Assembly (NCBI GenBank): GCA_022826515.1
Contig: JAJDUT010000021.1
Location: forward strand, 1-64,000
Length of the DNA: 64,000 nt
Source of the DNA: Candidatus Latescibacterota bacterium
GTDB taxonomy: Bacteria > Latescibacterota > UBA2968 > UBA8231
Direction: 5' to 3'
Shown here: piece by piece, positions 41,594 to 50,520 of the stretch
How the letters are laid out: the number at the start of each line of letters is the position of its first letter
Position numbering within the stretch: the stretch's first letter is position 1
Position numbers and translations under genes: made by a program
The notes under the pieces: generated by a model
What the model saw: the letters and a program-made list of their open reading frames with translations, nothing else
What the model was told of the DNA's origin: nothing
The model's database searches: none

Positions 41594-42583
41594 ATGAGTA
41601 AGACTAAAACATGGCTGCTGTGCGCCCTATTGGTCGCCGCTTGCGGGCAGCCGGACGATGCGCCCGATAAACTCAAGATCGGCTACGTCATCAACTTCAT
41701 GTCGCACGAGTGGTATCAAAACATCAGCAAATCGGCGACAGCGCGAGCGGCCGAGTTGGATGTCGAGCTGATCGTCGCCGATGCCAACCTCGACGTGGCC
41801 GCGCAAATCTCCAAAGCCGAAAACCTGCTCGCCCAAGGGGTCGAGGTGCTGGTTTTGTCGCCGGTGGACGCCAAGGCACTGGGACCGATAGTGCGGCAGG
41901 CCAAGGCCGCAGGTACCAAGGTGATTACCGAATCCAACCCCGTGTCCGAGGCCGTCAGCTACGTGGGAATCGACAACTACGCAGGTGGAATCAAGGCCGG
42001 CGAGTGGTTTGCCAGCTATGCTGTAGAAAAGGGCCTCGCCCCCAAGATCCTCATCGTCGGTTTCCCCAACTTTGAGGACTGCCGACAGCGGGTCGATGGC
42101 TTCAAAGACGCGCTCGCCGCTTCGGGTCTGACCCATGAGATCGTCCAAGAAGTCGATGGACAGGGCCTCAAGGAAAAGGCGTTCAAGGTGGCGCAGGACG
42201 CGCTGACGGCCAACCCGCAGATCAACGTGATCTATGGCATCAACGACGATTCGACGACCGGCGGCATGGCGGCCTACAAGGCGGCCGGATTGGACGAAGC
42301 GGCGCTGACGGCAATCGGCTTCGGCTTCGAGGGCACTGTGGGACAGACGGCCCTCACCGGCGACACGCCCTATGCAGCGGCGCTGGCGATGTTCCCGAAT
42401 TTCGTCGGAAGCGCGCTCATCGATGCGGCGGTACAACTAGCGCGTGGTGAGCAGCTACCCGACCATTACGAGACGCCGACCATCGTCGTCACCCGCGACA
42501 ATATCAGCCGCTTCTACGACACGAGCACCGAGCCGCCCTTCGCGCTCAAGGTGGATGCGGTGCGGGCCTTGATGCCGCAATGA
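41594..42583 (+). CDS. Sugar-binding lipoprotein of a ribose-type ABC transporter
   Basis: The 329-residue periplasmic-binding-protein type 1 (RbsB-like) has lipobox LVAAC (Cys17). The core reads KIGYVINFMSHEWYQNISK, then DVAAQISKAENLLAQGVEVLVLSPVDA and YVGIDNYAGGIKAGEW. These are the signatures of pentose/hexose-binding proteins. Its stop overlaps the permease start by 4 nt. Together with 42580 and 43548 it forms a complete importer. The exact sugar cannot be read from the sequence. Confidence 0.9.
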   Translation: MSKTKTWLLCALLVAACGQPDDAPDKLKIGYVINFMSHEWYQNISKSATARAAELDVELIVADANLDVAAQISKAENLLAQGVEVLVLSPVDAKALGPIVRQAKAAGTKVITESNPVSEAVSYVGIDNYAGGIKAGEWFASYAVEKGLAPKILIVGFPNFEDCRQRVDGFKDALAASGLTHEIVQEVDGQGLKEKAFKVAQDALTANPQINVIYGINDDSTTGGMAAYKAAGLDEAALTAIGFGFEGTVGQTALTGDTPYAAALAMFPNFVGSALIDAAVQLARGEQLPDHYETPTIVVTRDNISRFYDTSTEPPFALKVDAVRALMPQ

Positions 42584-43551
42584 GCCGCTTTCTGTCGCGG
42601 ATGCTCCACAGCGAGCAGGCCGGGCTGTTGCTGGCGCTGGTCTTGCTCTGCGTGGGGATTTCCCTGCTGACGCCAGTATTCTTTACCGCCGTCAATATCA
42701 AGAACGTGCTGCGCGACGCCTCGCTGGTGGCCATCGCCGGAATCGGCATGGTGATGATCATCCTGCTCGGCGAGATCGACCTGAGCGTCGGCTCTACCCA
42801 AGCAGTGGCCGGGATCATCGCCGTGGCCGTGCTCAATCAGTTTGAAAGTGTAACGCTGGCGCTGATCGCCGCACTCGCCGCCGGAGCACTTGTCGGCCTG
42901 TGCAACGGATTGCTGGTCACCAAGGCCGGTATCAACTCCCTGATCGCGACTTTGGGCATGATGGCCATTTTGCGCGGCGCAGCTATGGTCAGCACCCAAG
43001 CGGTGTCGATCCAAGGCAAAGTAGAAGGCTTCATCGAAGTGGGCACCGGACACTTGGGGCCGATCCCGATCCCAGTGCTGGTGACCTTTGTCCTCTTGGG
43101 GCTGTTTTACTACGTCCTCCACCACACCATCCTCGGCCGCTATATCTACGCCATCGGCGGCAATATCCAAGCGGCGCGGCTCGCGGGCTTGGCCGTCGAT
43201 CGCACGCGCGTCTTAGTCTTCGTGCTCGGCGGCGTACTAGCGGCGCTGAGCGCTTTCATCTTAGCCTCGCGCCTCAACTCCGGGCAGCCGAATGCCGGCC
43301 TGGGGTTTGAGTTGCAGGTAATCGCCGCGGTGATCTTGGGCGGCATCAGCCTGACGGGCGGCGTGGGCACGCTCGGCGGCGCGTTCATCGGCATCCTGAT
43401 TCTGACGGTGCTCTCCAACGGTTTGGTGCTGTTGAACGTGTCGTCCTTCTACCACGACATTGCGCGCGGCGCAGTAATTATCCTCGCCGTGTATCTGGAC
43501 ACCCGCCGCAAGCAAAGCCTCTTGCGACGGCTGCTCGCACCTCCGACATGA
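42580..43551 (+). CDS. Ribose-type ABC transporter permease (RbsC-like)
   Basis: The 323-residue permease of the branched-chain amino acid/ribose (BPD_transp_2) class has eight to ten hydrophobic segments. Family motifs include EIDLSVGSTQAVAG, ATLGMMAILRGAAM, and NAGLGFELQVIAAVILGG with SLTGGVGTLGGAFIGI near the C-terminus. It overlaps both its neighbours by 4 nt (ATGA junctions), so the three genes are translationally coupled. Confidence 0.9.
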   Translation: MSRFLSRMLHSEQAGLLLALVLLCVGISLLTPVFFTAVNIKNVLRDASLVAIAGIGMVMIILLGEIDLSVGSTQAVAGIIAVAVLNQFESVTLALIAALAAGALVGLCNGLLVTKAGINSLIATLGMMAILRGAAMVSTQAVSIQGKVEGFIEVGTGHLGPIPIPVLVTFVLLGLFYYVLHHTILGRYIYAIGGNIQAARLAGLAVDRTRVLVFVLGGVLAALSAFILASRLNSGQPNAGLGFELQVIAAVILGGISLTGGVGTLGGAFIGILILTVLSNGLVLLNVSSFYHDIARGAVIILAVYLDTRRKQSLLRRLLAPPT

Positions 43552-45032
43552 CGCCGCTACTGTCCCTAGAGGACATCCACAAGCGCTTCCCCGGCGTCTA
43601 TGCACTCAAGGGCGTTGACTTTGAAGTGCGACCGGGAGAAGTCCACGCGCTAGTCGGCGAAAACGGCGCTGGCAAAAGCACCTTGATCAAAATCGCGGCT
43701 GGCGTGTACCACCGCGACCAAGGCCGCTACCAGATCGCGGGCCGTCCCGTAGATATCCGCCATCCGCGTCAAGCCCTGGACCACGGCCTTGCAGTCGTTT
43801 ATCAAGAATTAGAACTAGTCCCTTCGCTGTCGGTCGCCGAGAATCTGTTCTTCGGTCGCCTGCCGCACGGACGCGGTGGCCGCGTCCAGTGGAACGCGCT
43901 CTACGACGCTTCGGCAACGCTATTGGACGAGGTCGGGCTGGCGGTCGATCCGCAAACTAAGGTCGGCCATCTCGGCGTGGCCGCTCAGCAATTGGTCGAG
44001 ATCGCGCGAGCGCTGGCGTGCGACGCCCAGATAATCATCATGGACGAGCCAACCTCGGCCCTGAGCACGCGCGAGATCGACAAGCTCTTTGCGCTCATTG
44101 CCCGGCTCAAGGCGCGAGGCGTCGGCGTGGTCTATGTATCGCATAAGCTCGCCGAGGTCATGGCGCTGGCCGACCGGGTGACGGTCTTGCGCGACGGCGA
44201 GCGCGTCGCTTGCGAACAGGCCGCCGACCTCGACGAGGAGCAGCTCATCGCGCTGATGGTCGGACGGGAGTTGGGGCAAGGTTTTCCCGCAGCCGACCGT
44301 ACACCGGGACCGTGTGCGCTGGAAGTAGAAGGACTGACCACGGACCGAGTGCAGGATATTTCCTTCCGGGTATGCGCTGGAGAAATCGTCGGCTTCTCCG
44401 GACTAATGGGCGCGGGGCGGACCGAACTAGCGCGAGCCGTGATAGGCGCAGATCGCCGCCGCGCTGGAACCATCACCATCGACGAAGTCACCGTACCAGC
44501 GAACGCACCGCCGCAGGCGCGCACCCTCGGGTTGGGCCTAGTACCAGAAGATCGCCGGGCCGACGGCCTCTTCGCGCAGCAGAGCGTGCGTGCAAACGCG
44601 AGCGTCGCAGCCTTAGAACAATTCTGCCGCGTCGGCCACGTGCAGGTAGGCGTGGAGCGGCAGCAGGTCGGCGCACTCGTCGCACGCCTGCGCCTGCGTC
44701 CCCCCGACCAAGAGCAGACCATCGCGCGGCTCAGCGGCGGCAATCAGCAAAAGGCACTGCTGGCCCGCTGGCTACTCAAGGAAAATTTGCGAGTGCTGCT
44801 CGTCGATGAGCCAACCCGGGGAATCGATGTCGGTGCCAAGGCCGAGATTTACCAATTGCTAGACGGGCTGGCGCGCCAAGGACTGGCAATCGTGGTCCTC
44901 TCCTCGGAAATGCCCGAAATTCTAGGGCTGTGCGACCGAGTGTACGTGATGCGCGAGGGGCGGATCGCCGCCGAATACGCACGGGCCGAGGCCACGCCAG
45001 AAAAACTCTTGGCCAGCGCCCTGCCGATGTAG
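43548..45032 (+). CDS. Ribose-type ABC transporter ATPase, double domain (RbsA-like)
   Basis: The 494-residue protein carries two ABC domains. The first has Walker A GENGAGKST at about 38-46, a signature region (LGVAAQQLVEIARALA) and Walker B IIIMDEPTSALS. The second has the degenerate Walker A GLMGAGRTEL typical of RbsA second domains, with LSGGNQQKALLARWL and LLVDEPTRGIDVGAK. It energises the permease at 42580. Its stop codon lies in the left arm of an inverted repeat (45029-45092), so the annotated end may have been set by that repeat. Confidence 0.92.
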   Translation: MTPLLSLEDIHKRFPGVYALKGVDFEVRPGEVHALVGENGAGKSTLIKIAAGVYHRDQGRYQIAGRPVDIRHPRQALDHGLAVVYQELELVPSLSVAENLFFGRLPHGRGGRVQWNALYDASATLLDEVGLAVDPQTKVGHLGVAAQQLVEIARALACDAQIIIMDEPTSALSTREIDKLFALIARLKARGVGVVYVSHKLAEVMALADRVTVLRDGERVACEQAADLDEEQLIALMVGRELGQGFPAADRTPGPCALEVEGLTTDRVQDISFRVCAGEIVGFSGLMGAGRTELARAVIGADRRRAGTITIDEVTVPANAPPQARTLGLGLVPEDRRADGLFAQQSVRANASVAALEQFCRVGHVQVGVERQQVGALVARLRLRPPDQEQTIARLSGGNQQKALLARWLLKENLRVLLVDEPTRGIDVGAKAEIYQLLDGLARQGLAIVVLSSEMPEILGLCDRVYVMREGRIAAEYARAEATPEKLLASALPM

Positions 45033-45092
45033 GGGCATCCCTTGTGGGCGCCCTTGCTTTAGGACCTGGACAACCACGAGGGTTGCCCCTAC
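45029..45092. repeat. 64-bp inverted-repeat element after the RbsA-like gene
   Basis: GTAGGGGCATCCCTTGTGG at 45029-45047 is the inverted partner of CCACGAGGGTTGCCCCTAC at 45074-45092, with two mismatches over 19 bp. The left arm contains the TAG stop of the ATPase gene. The arms resemble the palindrome at 3103-3128. It could also act as a terminator hairpin. Confidence 0.6.
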
Positions 45093-45100
45093 AATCCGGG

Positions 45101-45124
45101 GGCTGCGTCCATCTGCGGATTATC
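45101..45124 (+). repeat. ATCTGCG-type dispersed repeat
   Basis: CTGCGTCCATCTGCGGAT here recurs as TTCTGCGCTCATCTGCG / TTATCTGCGGAT at 57960-57989 and, on the other strand, at 24106-24131. All three lie in intergenic or MITE-like sequence. The function is unknown. Confidence 0.45.
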
Positions 45125-45156
45125 TTATGTAGTCCCTAACCACTAAGAGGTGCAAC

Positions 45157-46191
45157 GTGAAAATCCTAATCACCGGCGGTACCGGCCGCGTCGGAGCCAA
45201 TTTGGCCAGAGCTTTGCTCGACAAAGGGCACGACATCCGCTCGTTTGTCTATCCCGGCGACCAAAGCCGCGCCCACAAGCTCGACAGCTTTGACCGCGTC
45301 GAAACCATCGAAGGCGATTTGCGCAATCTCGCCGACGTGCGCCGTGCCGTCGAGGGAGTCGATGCGGTGTACCACATTGCCGCAGCCTTTGGCGGCCCCT
45401 TCGACAACCGCGAATACCTCGAAATTAACGGCATGGGCACCATCAACGTGCTAGAGTCCATCCGCGAGCTAACGCCCAATCTGCACCGCTTGGTCTATGC
45501 CTCCACCGAGGCGATCTACTGGGAGAACCCCTACAACGGCCGCTGCTTTGAAGAGCCAATCCGCGAAGACCAAGTCGCCCGCTACCAGACGATGCCCTAC
45601 TTCCTGACCAAGTGGATTGGCGAGGAGCTGGTGATGAGCTACAACCTCCAGTTCGGGCTACCGTCGGTGACCACACGCTTTGCCACGATAATCGAGCCGG
45701 GGGAATTCCTCGACGAAAACGGCTTGCCGCATCTGTTTTTGTTCGGGCCGGTTTACGAGCAGTTCAAGGACCGAGAGGGAGCCGAGGAGCTCAAGACACT
45801 GTGGACGGGCGAGGAGCAGTTCTTGCTATCGCGCAATCCAGACGGACGGCCCTATCGGCAGCAATTTGCCGACGTGCGCGACATCGTCCAAGGGCTAGTG
45901 TTGGCACTGGAGCGGGACGAGGCCGTGGGCGAGGTGTTCAACTTAGGCGGGGCCGCGCTGTTCGATTGGGGCGAGACCGTACCCTATCTCGCCGAGCGCT
46001 TCGGATTGGGGTACGCCGATGCGCGGCGGCCGGATTGGAACTACTTCGAGCTGGATTTGACGAACATCAAGCAAAAGTTGGGGTTTGAACCCAAGCACGA
46101 CTTAGCGAGCATTCTCGACGCGGCTGAGGCCATGCGGCGCGGGGAGGACGTGGGGATTATCCCGACGGGCGTGCGCTTCGGGCAAGCGTAG
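45157..46191 (+). CDS. NAD-dependent epimerase/dehydratase
   Basis: The 344-residue extended SDR has ILITGGTGRVGANLARAL at the N-terminus, VYHIAAAFGGPFD, YASTEAIYW and a central TMPYFLTKWIGEEL region in which the catalytic Tyr/Lys lie in an unusual Y-F-L-T-K context. It starts with GTG, with AAGAGG 6 nt upstream. It is about 100 residues longer than the epimerase at 33991 and not closely related. A sugar-nucleotide or sugar oxidation role is plausible. It lies downstream of the ribose-type transporter and may belong to the same pathway. Confidence 0.8.
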   Translation: MKILITGGTGRVGANLARALLDKGHDIRSFVYPGDQSRAHKLDSFDRVETIEGDLRNLADVRRAVEGVDAVYHIAAAFGGPFDNREYLEINGMGTINVLESIRELTPNLHRLVYASTEAIYWENPYNGRCFEEPIREDQVARYQTMPYFLTKWIGEELVMSYNLQFGLPSVTTRFATIIEPGEFLDENGLPHLFLFGPVYEQFKDREGAEELKTLWTGEEQFLLSRNPDGRPYRQQFADVRDIVQGLVLALERDEAVGEVFNLGGAALFDWGETVPYLAERFGLGYADARRPDWNYFELDLTNIKQKLGFEPKHDLASILDAAEAMRRGEDVGIIPTGVRFGQA

Positions 46192-46232
46192 TGGTGCGCC
46201 AAAATTCCCCGTTATGAGAAGAAGTTAGATAT

Positions 46233-46304
46233 ATGAACATTCCTGTATTCGTGGCGAGTAAAGCTAGTGTTGCGTTGGAATTTCCCATTGTGAGGAGAAC
46301 ATGA
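46233..46304 (+). CDS. Possible 23-codon upstream ORF overlapping the GGT start
   Basis: ATG at 46233 opens MNIPVFVASKASVALEFPIV and ends in a TGA that overlaps the GGT ATG (ATGA). It could couple translation of the GGT gene. The two flanking AATTYCCCRTTRTGAGRAGAA stretches (46204-46225 and 46279-46299) suggest instead a small local duplication of the leader. Weak evidence. Confidence 0.2.
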   Translation: MNIPVFVASKASVALEFPIVRRT

Positions 46305-47917
46305 TCGAAGGACACCAAGTACTAGCCGACCGCGGCGCTGTGTCCGCCCAGCAGCCAGCCGCGGCGCGCATTGGCGCGCAGATATTGGCCCAAGGCGGCA
46401 ACGCCATGGATGCAGCCGCAGCCACTAGTTTGGCCTGCTGCATGTTGGCCCCCCAATCCAACGGCATCGGCGGCTACATGTCAGCGGCGGTCGTTTTGGA
46501 AGGTTCCACCGACCGCGTCTGGTCGCTCGACGCCAATGCCGTAGCCCCGGCCACAGCCCACGAACACATGTACGACATTCTGCCGGCCCGCCGCGACAAC
46601 ATGTGCACCAACGAAAAGGAATACGCCTGTAGCGTCCGCGACGATGCCAACGTGTACGGCCCCCAGTCCGTAGCCGTCCCCGGCCAAATGGCCGGCATGG
46701 GCTTTTTGCACGAGCGCTGGGGAAAGTTGCCTTGGGACGCGATTGTCGCCCCGGCTCAAGGACTCCTCGCCGACGGCTTTCCCTACGGCCCAGCCCTAGC
46801 CGGTGCCATCCGCAGCCAAGAAGCCATTCTGCGCCGCTTCCCCGCAACTTTCAGCCACCTCGCTCCGCAAGGCGAGTTGCCTAGCCCCGACGACATTTGG
46901 CATCGCCCCGACATGGAGCGCACCTTAGCGCGTCTGGCTCAAGCCGGCTGGCGCGACTTTTACGACGGCGAATTGGGCCGCACCATCGGCGATTATGTCC
47001 AAGCCAGCGGCGGTGCTCTCACCCGCGAGGATATGGCTGCTTTTGCACCGCGCCTGACCGATCCGTACCAAATCACCTACCGCGACGTGCCAGTGTACGG
47101 ACCAATTTTGCCCAACGGCTGCCTCTCCGCCCTACAGATTCTGCACATGTTGGAATGCCTGCCCGTGATACCCGACGACCAAGCCTTGTACTGGCACCAG
47201 CTAGCCGAGGTCGTCAAACAGGCTTGGCGCGACCGCCTGCGCTACGTCGGCGACCCCGATTTCGTCGATGTGCCGGTGGAGCGCTTGCTGAGCAAGGACT
47301 ACGCCGCCGGCCGCGTCGAAGCTCTGCGGCAATTCCCCGAGCATGTCGATCAACAAGTGTACGAAGCCTCGGGTCCAGCCGTCTCCGAAACCCTGCACGT
47401 ATCGGCCGCAGACGCCGAGGGCAATCTCGTCGGCATTACCATCACCCAAGGCGGAGCTTTTGGCTCCTGTTTCACCGTACCGGACACGGGCATTATTTTG
47501 GGCCACGGCATGTGCCGTTTGGACCCTCGCCCCGGTCGGGCCAATTCCGTGTCTGCGCACAAGCGTCCACTCAACAACGTGGTCCCCATGATCTTGCGTC
47601 TGCCCCAGCGCGACGTGGCCATCGGCCTACCCGGCGGTCGCCGCATCATCAGCGTCGGTGCCCAACTCGGCCAGCGCATTATCGACTTCAACGCCACCGC
47701 CTTGGGAGCCGCCACAGCCTCCCGACTCAATGCCGAAGCCCAAGAACCCCTCGAACTAAAGCGCGGCATCGACCCGGCGATTGTGCAAGCCCTAAAAGAA
47801 ATGGGCCACCGAGTGCATGTAAGAGAAGAGGTGGCCGGCGGTGCGCACGGTGCCGAGGTGCTCAAAAGCGAAGGCAAGGTACGCGCTGGGGGCAATGGCT
47901 GGGCCGCGGGCGTGTAG
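46301..47917 (+). CDS. Gamma-glutamyltransferase family protein
   Basis: The 538-residue Ntn-hydrolase has the N-terminal AQQPAAARIGAQILAQGGNAMDAAAA signature (part of it at residues 17-40). The predicted autoprocessing nucleophile is Thr364 in SETLHVSAADAEGN, with the conserved Asp seven residues later. The substrate-binding motif IGLPGGRRIISVGAQ is present. There is no signal peptide. GAGGAG lies just before the ATG. It ends 10 nt before the first operator upstream of the DUF4143 gene. The family transfers or hydrolyses gamma-glutamyl groups; some members are acylases. Confidence 0.85.
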   Translation: MIEGHQVLADRGAVSAQQPAAARIGAQILAQGGNAMDAAAATSLACCMLAPQSNGIGGYMSAAVVLEGSTDRVWSLDANAVAPATAHEHMYDILPARRDNMCTNEKEYACSVRDDANVYGPQSVAVPGQMAGMGFLHERWGKLPWDAIVAPAQGLLADGFPYGPALAGAIRSQEAILRRFPATFSHLAPQGELPSPDDIWHRPDMERTLARLAQAGWRDFYDGELGRTIGDYVQASGGALTREDMAAFAPRLTDPYQITYRDVPVYGPILPNGCLSALQILHMLECLPVIPDDQALYWHQLAEVVKQAWRDRLRYVGDPDFVDVPVERLLSKDYAAGRVEALRQFPEHVDQQVYEASGPAVSETLHVSAADAEGNLVGITITQGGAFGSCFTVPDTGIILGHGMCRLDPRPGRANSVSAHKRPLNNVVPMILRLPQRDVAIGLPGGRRIISVGAQLGQRIIDFNATALGAATASRLNAEAQEPLELKRGIDPAIVQALKEMGHRVHVREEVAGGAHGAEVLKSEGKVRAGGNGWAAGV

Positions 47918-47927
47918 ATCTCCTTAT

Positions 47928-47942
47928 GGGTGATTATCACCC
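47928..47942. promoter_or_regulatory. Operator palindrome O1 (GGGTGATTATCACCC)
   Basis: A perfect 15-bp palindrome identical to the one at 47950-47964, centred 22 bp (two helical turns) upstream of it. It abuts the -35 element of the DUF4143 gene. Two identical palindromes one promoter apart are a classic repressor-binding arrangement. Confidence 0.75.
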
Positions 47943-47971
47943 TTGACGTGGGTGATTATCACCCATATCAT
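47943..47971 (+). promoter_or_regulatory. Strong sigma70-type promoter, probably leaderless
   Basis: TTGACG at 47943-47948 and TATCAT at 47966-47971 are separated by exactly 17 bp. The predicted start of transcription falls on or next to the ATG at 47978, and no ribosome-binding site exists, so the mRNA is probably leaderless. Operator O1 touches the -35 and O2 fills the spacer. Confidence 0.7.
47950..47964. promoter_or_regulatory. Operator palindrome O2 (GGGTGATTATCACCC)
   Basis: Second copy of the perfect 15-bp palindrome, inside the -35/-10 spacer. A half-site-like ATGGGTAT follows at 47970-47977. Binding here would block RNA polymerase. Confidence 0.75.
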
Positions 47972-47977
47972 GGGTAT

Positions 47978-49207
47978 ATGAACACGAATCGCCTGCTACC
48001 TCGATTTGCTTCCGCGAGCGTGGAGCGAGCGCTGCGGGTTATGCCTGTGGCTGTTCTCACTGGCGCACGACAGACCGGCAAGAGCACCCTCGCCCGCATG
48101 CATCCCATCGGGGCAAGCCGATCTTACTTCACCCTAGACGATTACAGCGTCCTCGAACAAGCTCAACGCGAACCAGATGCTCTTGTTGCTCGGGCCGTGC
48201 AGATCACGCTTGATGAGGTGCAGCGGGTGCCGCATGTGCTGCTCGCCATCAAGCGCCTCGTTGACGAAGATCGAATTGCTGGTCGTTTCCTCCTGACTGG
48301 GTCGGCGAATCTGCTGCTTATGAAGGAGGTGGGTGAAACGCTGGCTGGCCGCGCTAGCTACTTGACGCTCTGGCCCATGACCCGTCGCGAGCAACGCGGG
48401 TTGGCTAGGCCTGGTCTGTGGACAGAGCTTGTAGATGAGCCCCCTACTGCATGGCGGGATGTGCTGCTCGCGGAGCCAGCCGAAGCAGAGCCGTGGCAGG
48501 CCCTTGCTCGACGCGGAGGTTATCCTGTCCCAGCCCATGAGTTGAGCGATGATGACGACAGGCAGCTATGGTTCGAAGGCTACGCGGCTACCTACTTGGA
48601 GCGGGATATCCCGCGTCTGTCCCCTATCGCAAGCATAATCGACCTGCGGAGGTTGATGACGGCAGCCTGTCTGCGCCTTGGAGGGCTATTAAACCAAGCA
48701 GACCTAGCCCGGGACGTACATCTTGCCCCCTCCACAGTGCAGCGTTATCTCAACTTGCTAGAGGTGTCGTTCCAATTGGTGCGCCTGCCATCGTATTCTG
48801 TCAACAGGACGAAACGGCTGATCAAGTCATCCAAACTCTACTGGGGCGACACCGGGTTGGCTTTGCACTTAGCGGGCGATGCACATCCTCGCGGCGAGCA
48901 CCTAGAGAACATAGTGCTCTGCGACCTGCTCGCTTGGGCCTCTACTCGCGTTGCAAAAACAGAGATTCTCTTTTGGCGTACCACCAAGGGTGCCGAAGTC
49001 GATTTCGTCATTGAAACGGGTCGATGTCTGCTGCCCGTAGAAGTGAAGGCCGCCGCAAGCATCCATCTCGGCGATGTGCGACATCTGCATACGTTCCTAG
49101 ATGAGTACTCCGATATGGCGCAGTGTGGAATCATTCTCTACGATGGCGAAGAAACGTTCTGGCTCACTGACCGCGTACTCGCTGCACCGTGGTGGCGCGT
49201 GGTCTGA
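47978..49207 (+). CDS. AAA ATPase with DUF4143 domain, second copy
   Basis: The 409-residue paralogue of the protein at 10715 has Walker A GARQTGKST at about 29-37, Walker B ITLDEVQRVP and sensor LTGSANLLLMKEV. YLERDIPRLSPI and a winged-helix-like LARDVHLAPSTVQRYLNLL follow, then a PD-(D/E)xK-like end (AEVDFVIETG, PVEVKAA). The ATG at 47978 is preferred over earlier codons because those lie within the operators and promoter. Tight dual-operator control suggests that expression must be limited, as for a toxin or defense gene. The repressor is not identified; autoregulation by its own winged-helix segment is possible. Confidence 0.85.
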   Translation: MNTNRLLPRFASASVERALRVMPVAVLTGARQTGKSTLARMHPIGASRSYFTLDDYSVLEQAQREPDALVARAVQITLDEVQRVPHVLLAIKRLVDEDRIAGRFLLTGSANLLLMKEVGETLAGRASYLTLWPMTRREQRGLARPGLWTELVDEPPTAWRDVLLAEPAEAEPWQALARRGGYPVPAHELSDDDDRQLWFEGYAATYLERDIPRLSPIASIIDLRRLMTAACLRLGGLLNQADLARDVHLAPSTVQRYLNLLEVSFQLVRLPSYSVNRTKRLIKSSKLYWGDTGLALHLAGDAHPRGEHLENIVLCDLLAWASTRVAKTEILFWRTTKGAEVDFVIETGRCLLPVEVKAAASIHLGDVRHLHTFLDEYSDMAQCGIILYDGEETFWLTDRVLAAPWWRVV

Positions 49208-49236
49208 AACTACTATCTAACATACAGGAGAAAAAA

Positions 49237-50367
49237 ATGAAAATTACTGACTTGCAGGTGATGCGGATGGGGTCGGAAGGGACCAACAATTGGCTGTTCG
49301 TGAAAATTGAGACCGACGCCGGTATTCACGGCTGGGGCGAGGCCAGCCTGCAATACAAAGACGACGCCTTGACCGGCGAGTTTGCGGCGTTCAAGCGCTT
49401 TCTGATTGGCAAAAATCCATTTGAGATCGAGCGGATCTGGACTTCGCTGTATCGGCGCGTGACGTGGTCGGGGGGAGCGGTAACAACGAGTGCGATCAGT
49501 GCAATTGATCTGGCTTTGTGGGACATTAAGGGTAAAGCCTTTGACGTCCCAGTGTACGAGTTGTTAGGTGGAAAATCGCACGACAAAATTCGCATGTACG
49601 CCAATGGCTGGCCGCGAAAGAACAACACACCTGAAGGAATCGCCGAGGGCGTAAAACGAGTAGTAGATCAAGGCTATGAGGCGTTGAAGTTTTACCCTTT
49701 TAGAGGTACACAGGTGGCCACCATCGAGCGCATTCAGCACGGCGTCGCCCTTGTGGAAGCGGCACGCGAAGCTGCTGGATCGCAAATTGAAATAGGAATT
49801 GACATTCGCGCACGGTTAAATATATGGAGCGCACGGCGTGTGGCGCAGGAATTGGAGCCTTATAACATTGCATGGATGGAAGAGCCGATTTTGTGGGATA
49901 ATCCAGAAGCGCTGGCGCAATTTGCCCACGAGGTAAATGTGCCTATTGCGACGGGTGAGCAGTTGTACACTCGCTGGGATTTTCGTGCGTTGTTGGAACT
50001 GAATGCAGTCGGAATCATTCAGCCGGATATTTGTCATGCAGGCGGCATCACTGAATTGAAGAAAATTGCCGCAATGGCCGAAACGTATTACGTGACGGTC
50101 GCACCACACAATTCCAATGGGCCGATTTCAACAATCGCCAGCTTGCATTTAGATCTGTGTATTCACAACAGTTTGATGCAGGAAATTTTTGTGTCGTCCA
50201 TTGATCGATACAACAAAGTGCTTACGCAGCCTATTGAAGTAATCGATGGACATTGTGTACCACCTGAAGGTCCAGGTTGGGGCGTAGAGTTGCGAGAAGA
50301 TTTTATGGAACAACATCCGCCGAAATCGTTTACGCCGATTGAGTCTGAACCGTATGTGGAATTTTAA
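49237..50367 (+). CDS. Enolase-superfamily dehydratase (galactonate dehydratase-like)
   Basis: The 376-residue mandelate-racemase-like enzyme has magnesium ligands Asp189 (GIDIRAR), Glu215 (WMEEP) and Glu241 (ATGEQLY). Also present are Asp263 of the IQPDICHAGG motif and the general-acid/base His291 (VAPHNSNGP). Galactonate dehydratases have a second histidine two residues after the first metal ligand, and here that position is Arg191, so the substrate may be another aldonate. AGGAG precedes the ATG at 49237. Base composition is less GC-rich than its neighbours (many A/T third positions), hinting at a different origin. Confidence 0.85.
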   Translation: MKITDLQVMRMGSEGTNNWLFVKIETDAGIHGWGEASLQYKDDALTGEFAAFKRFLIGKNPFEIERIWTSLYRRVTWSGGAVTTSAISAIDLALWDIKGKAFDVPVYELLGGKSHDKIRMYANGWPRKNNTPEGIAEGVKRVVDQGYEALKFYPFRGTQVATIERIQHGVALVEAAREAAGSQIEIGIDIRARLNIWSARRVAQELEPYNIAWMEEPILWDNPEALAQFAHEVNVPIATGEQLYTRWDFRALLELNAVGIIQPDICHAGGITELKKIAAMAETYYVTVAPHNSNGPISTIASLHLDLCIHNSLMQEIFVSSIDRYNKVLTQPIEVIDGHCVPPEGPGWGVELREDFMEQHPPKSFTPIESEPYVEF

Positions 50368-50454
50368 GGCGCAGGTGTTCTGTGAGAATTGGGGATTATA
50401 CCGACGGAGGTGATTCGAGAAAGCGGAGAAAAAATCGACGAAAAGCTAACGACC

Positions 50455-50492
50455 GGCCTCCGCGTCATGTGCGACGACGCGGAGGCCGATTT
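50455..50492. terminator. Hairpin terminator between convergent genes
   Basis: GGCCTCCGCGTC (50455-50466) pairs perfectly with GACGCGGAGGCC (50476-50487) across a 9-nt loop, followed by GATTTATT. It lies between the stop codons of the dehydratase gene and the convergent oxidoreductase gene. Confidence 0.6.
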
Positions 50493-50520
50493 ATTACTAC
50501 TACACCATTTTCGACATAGC

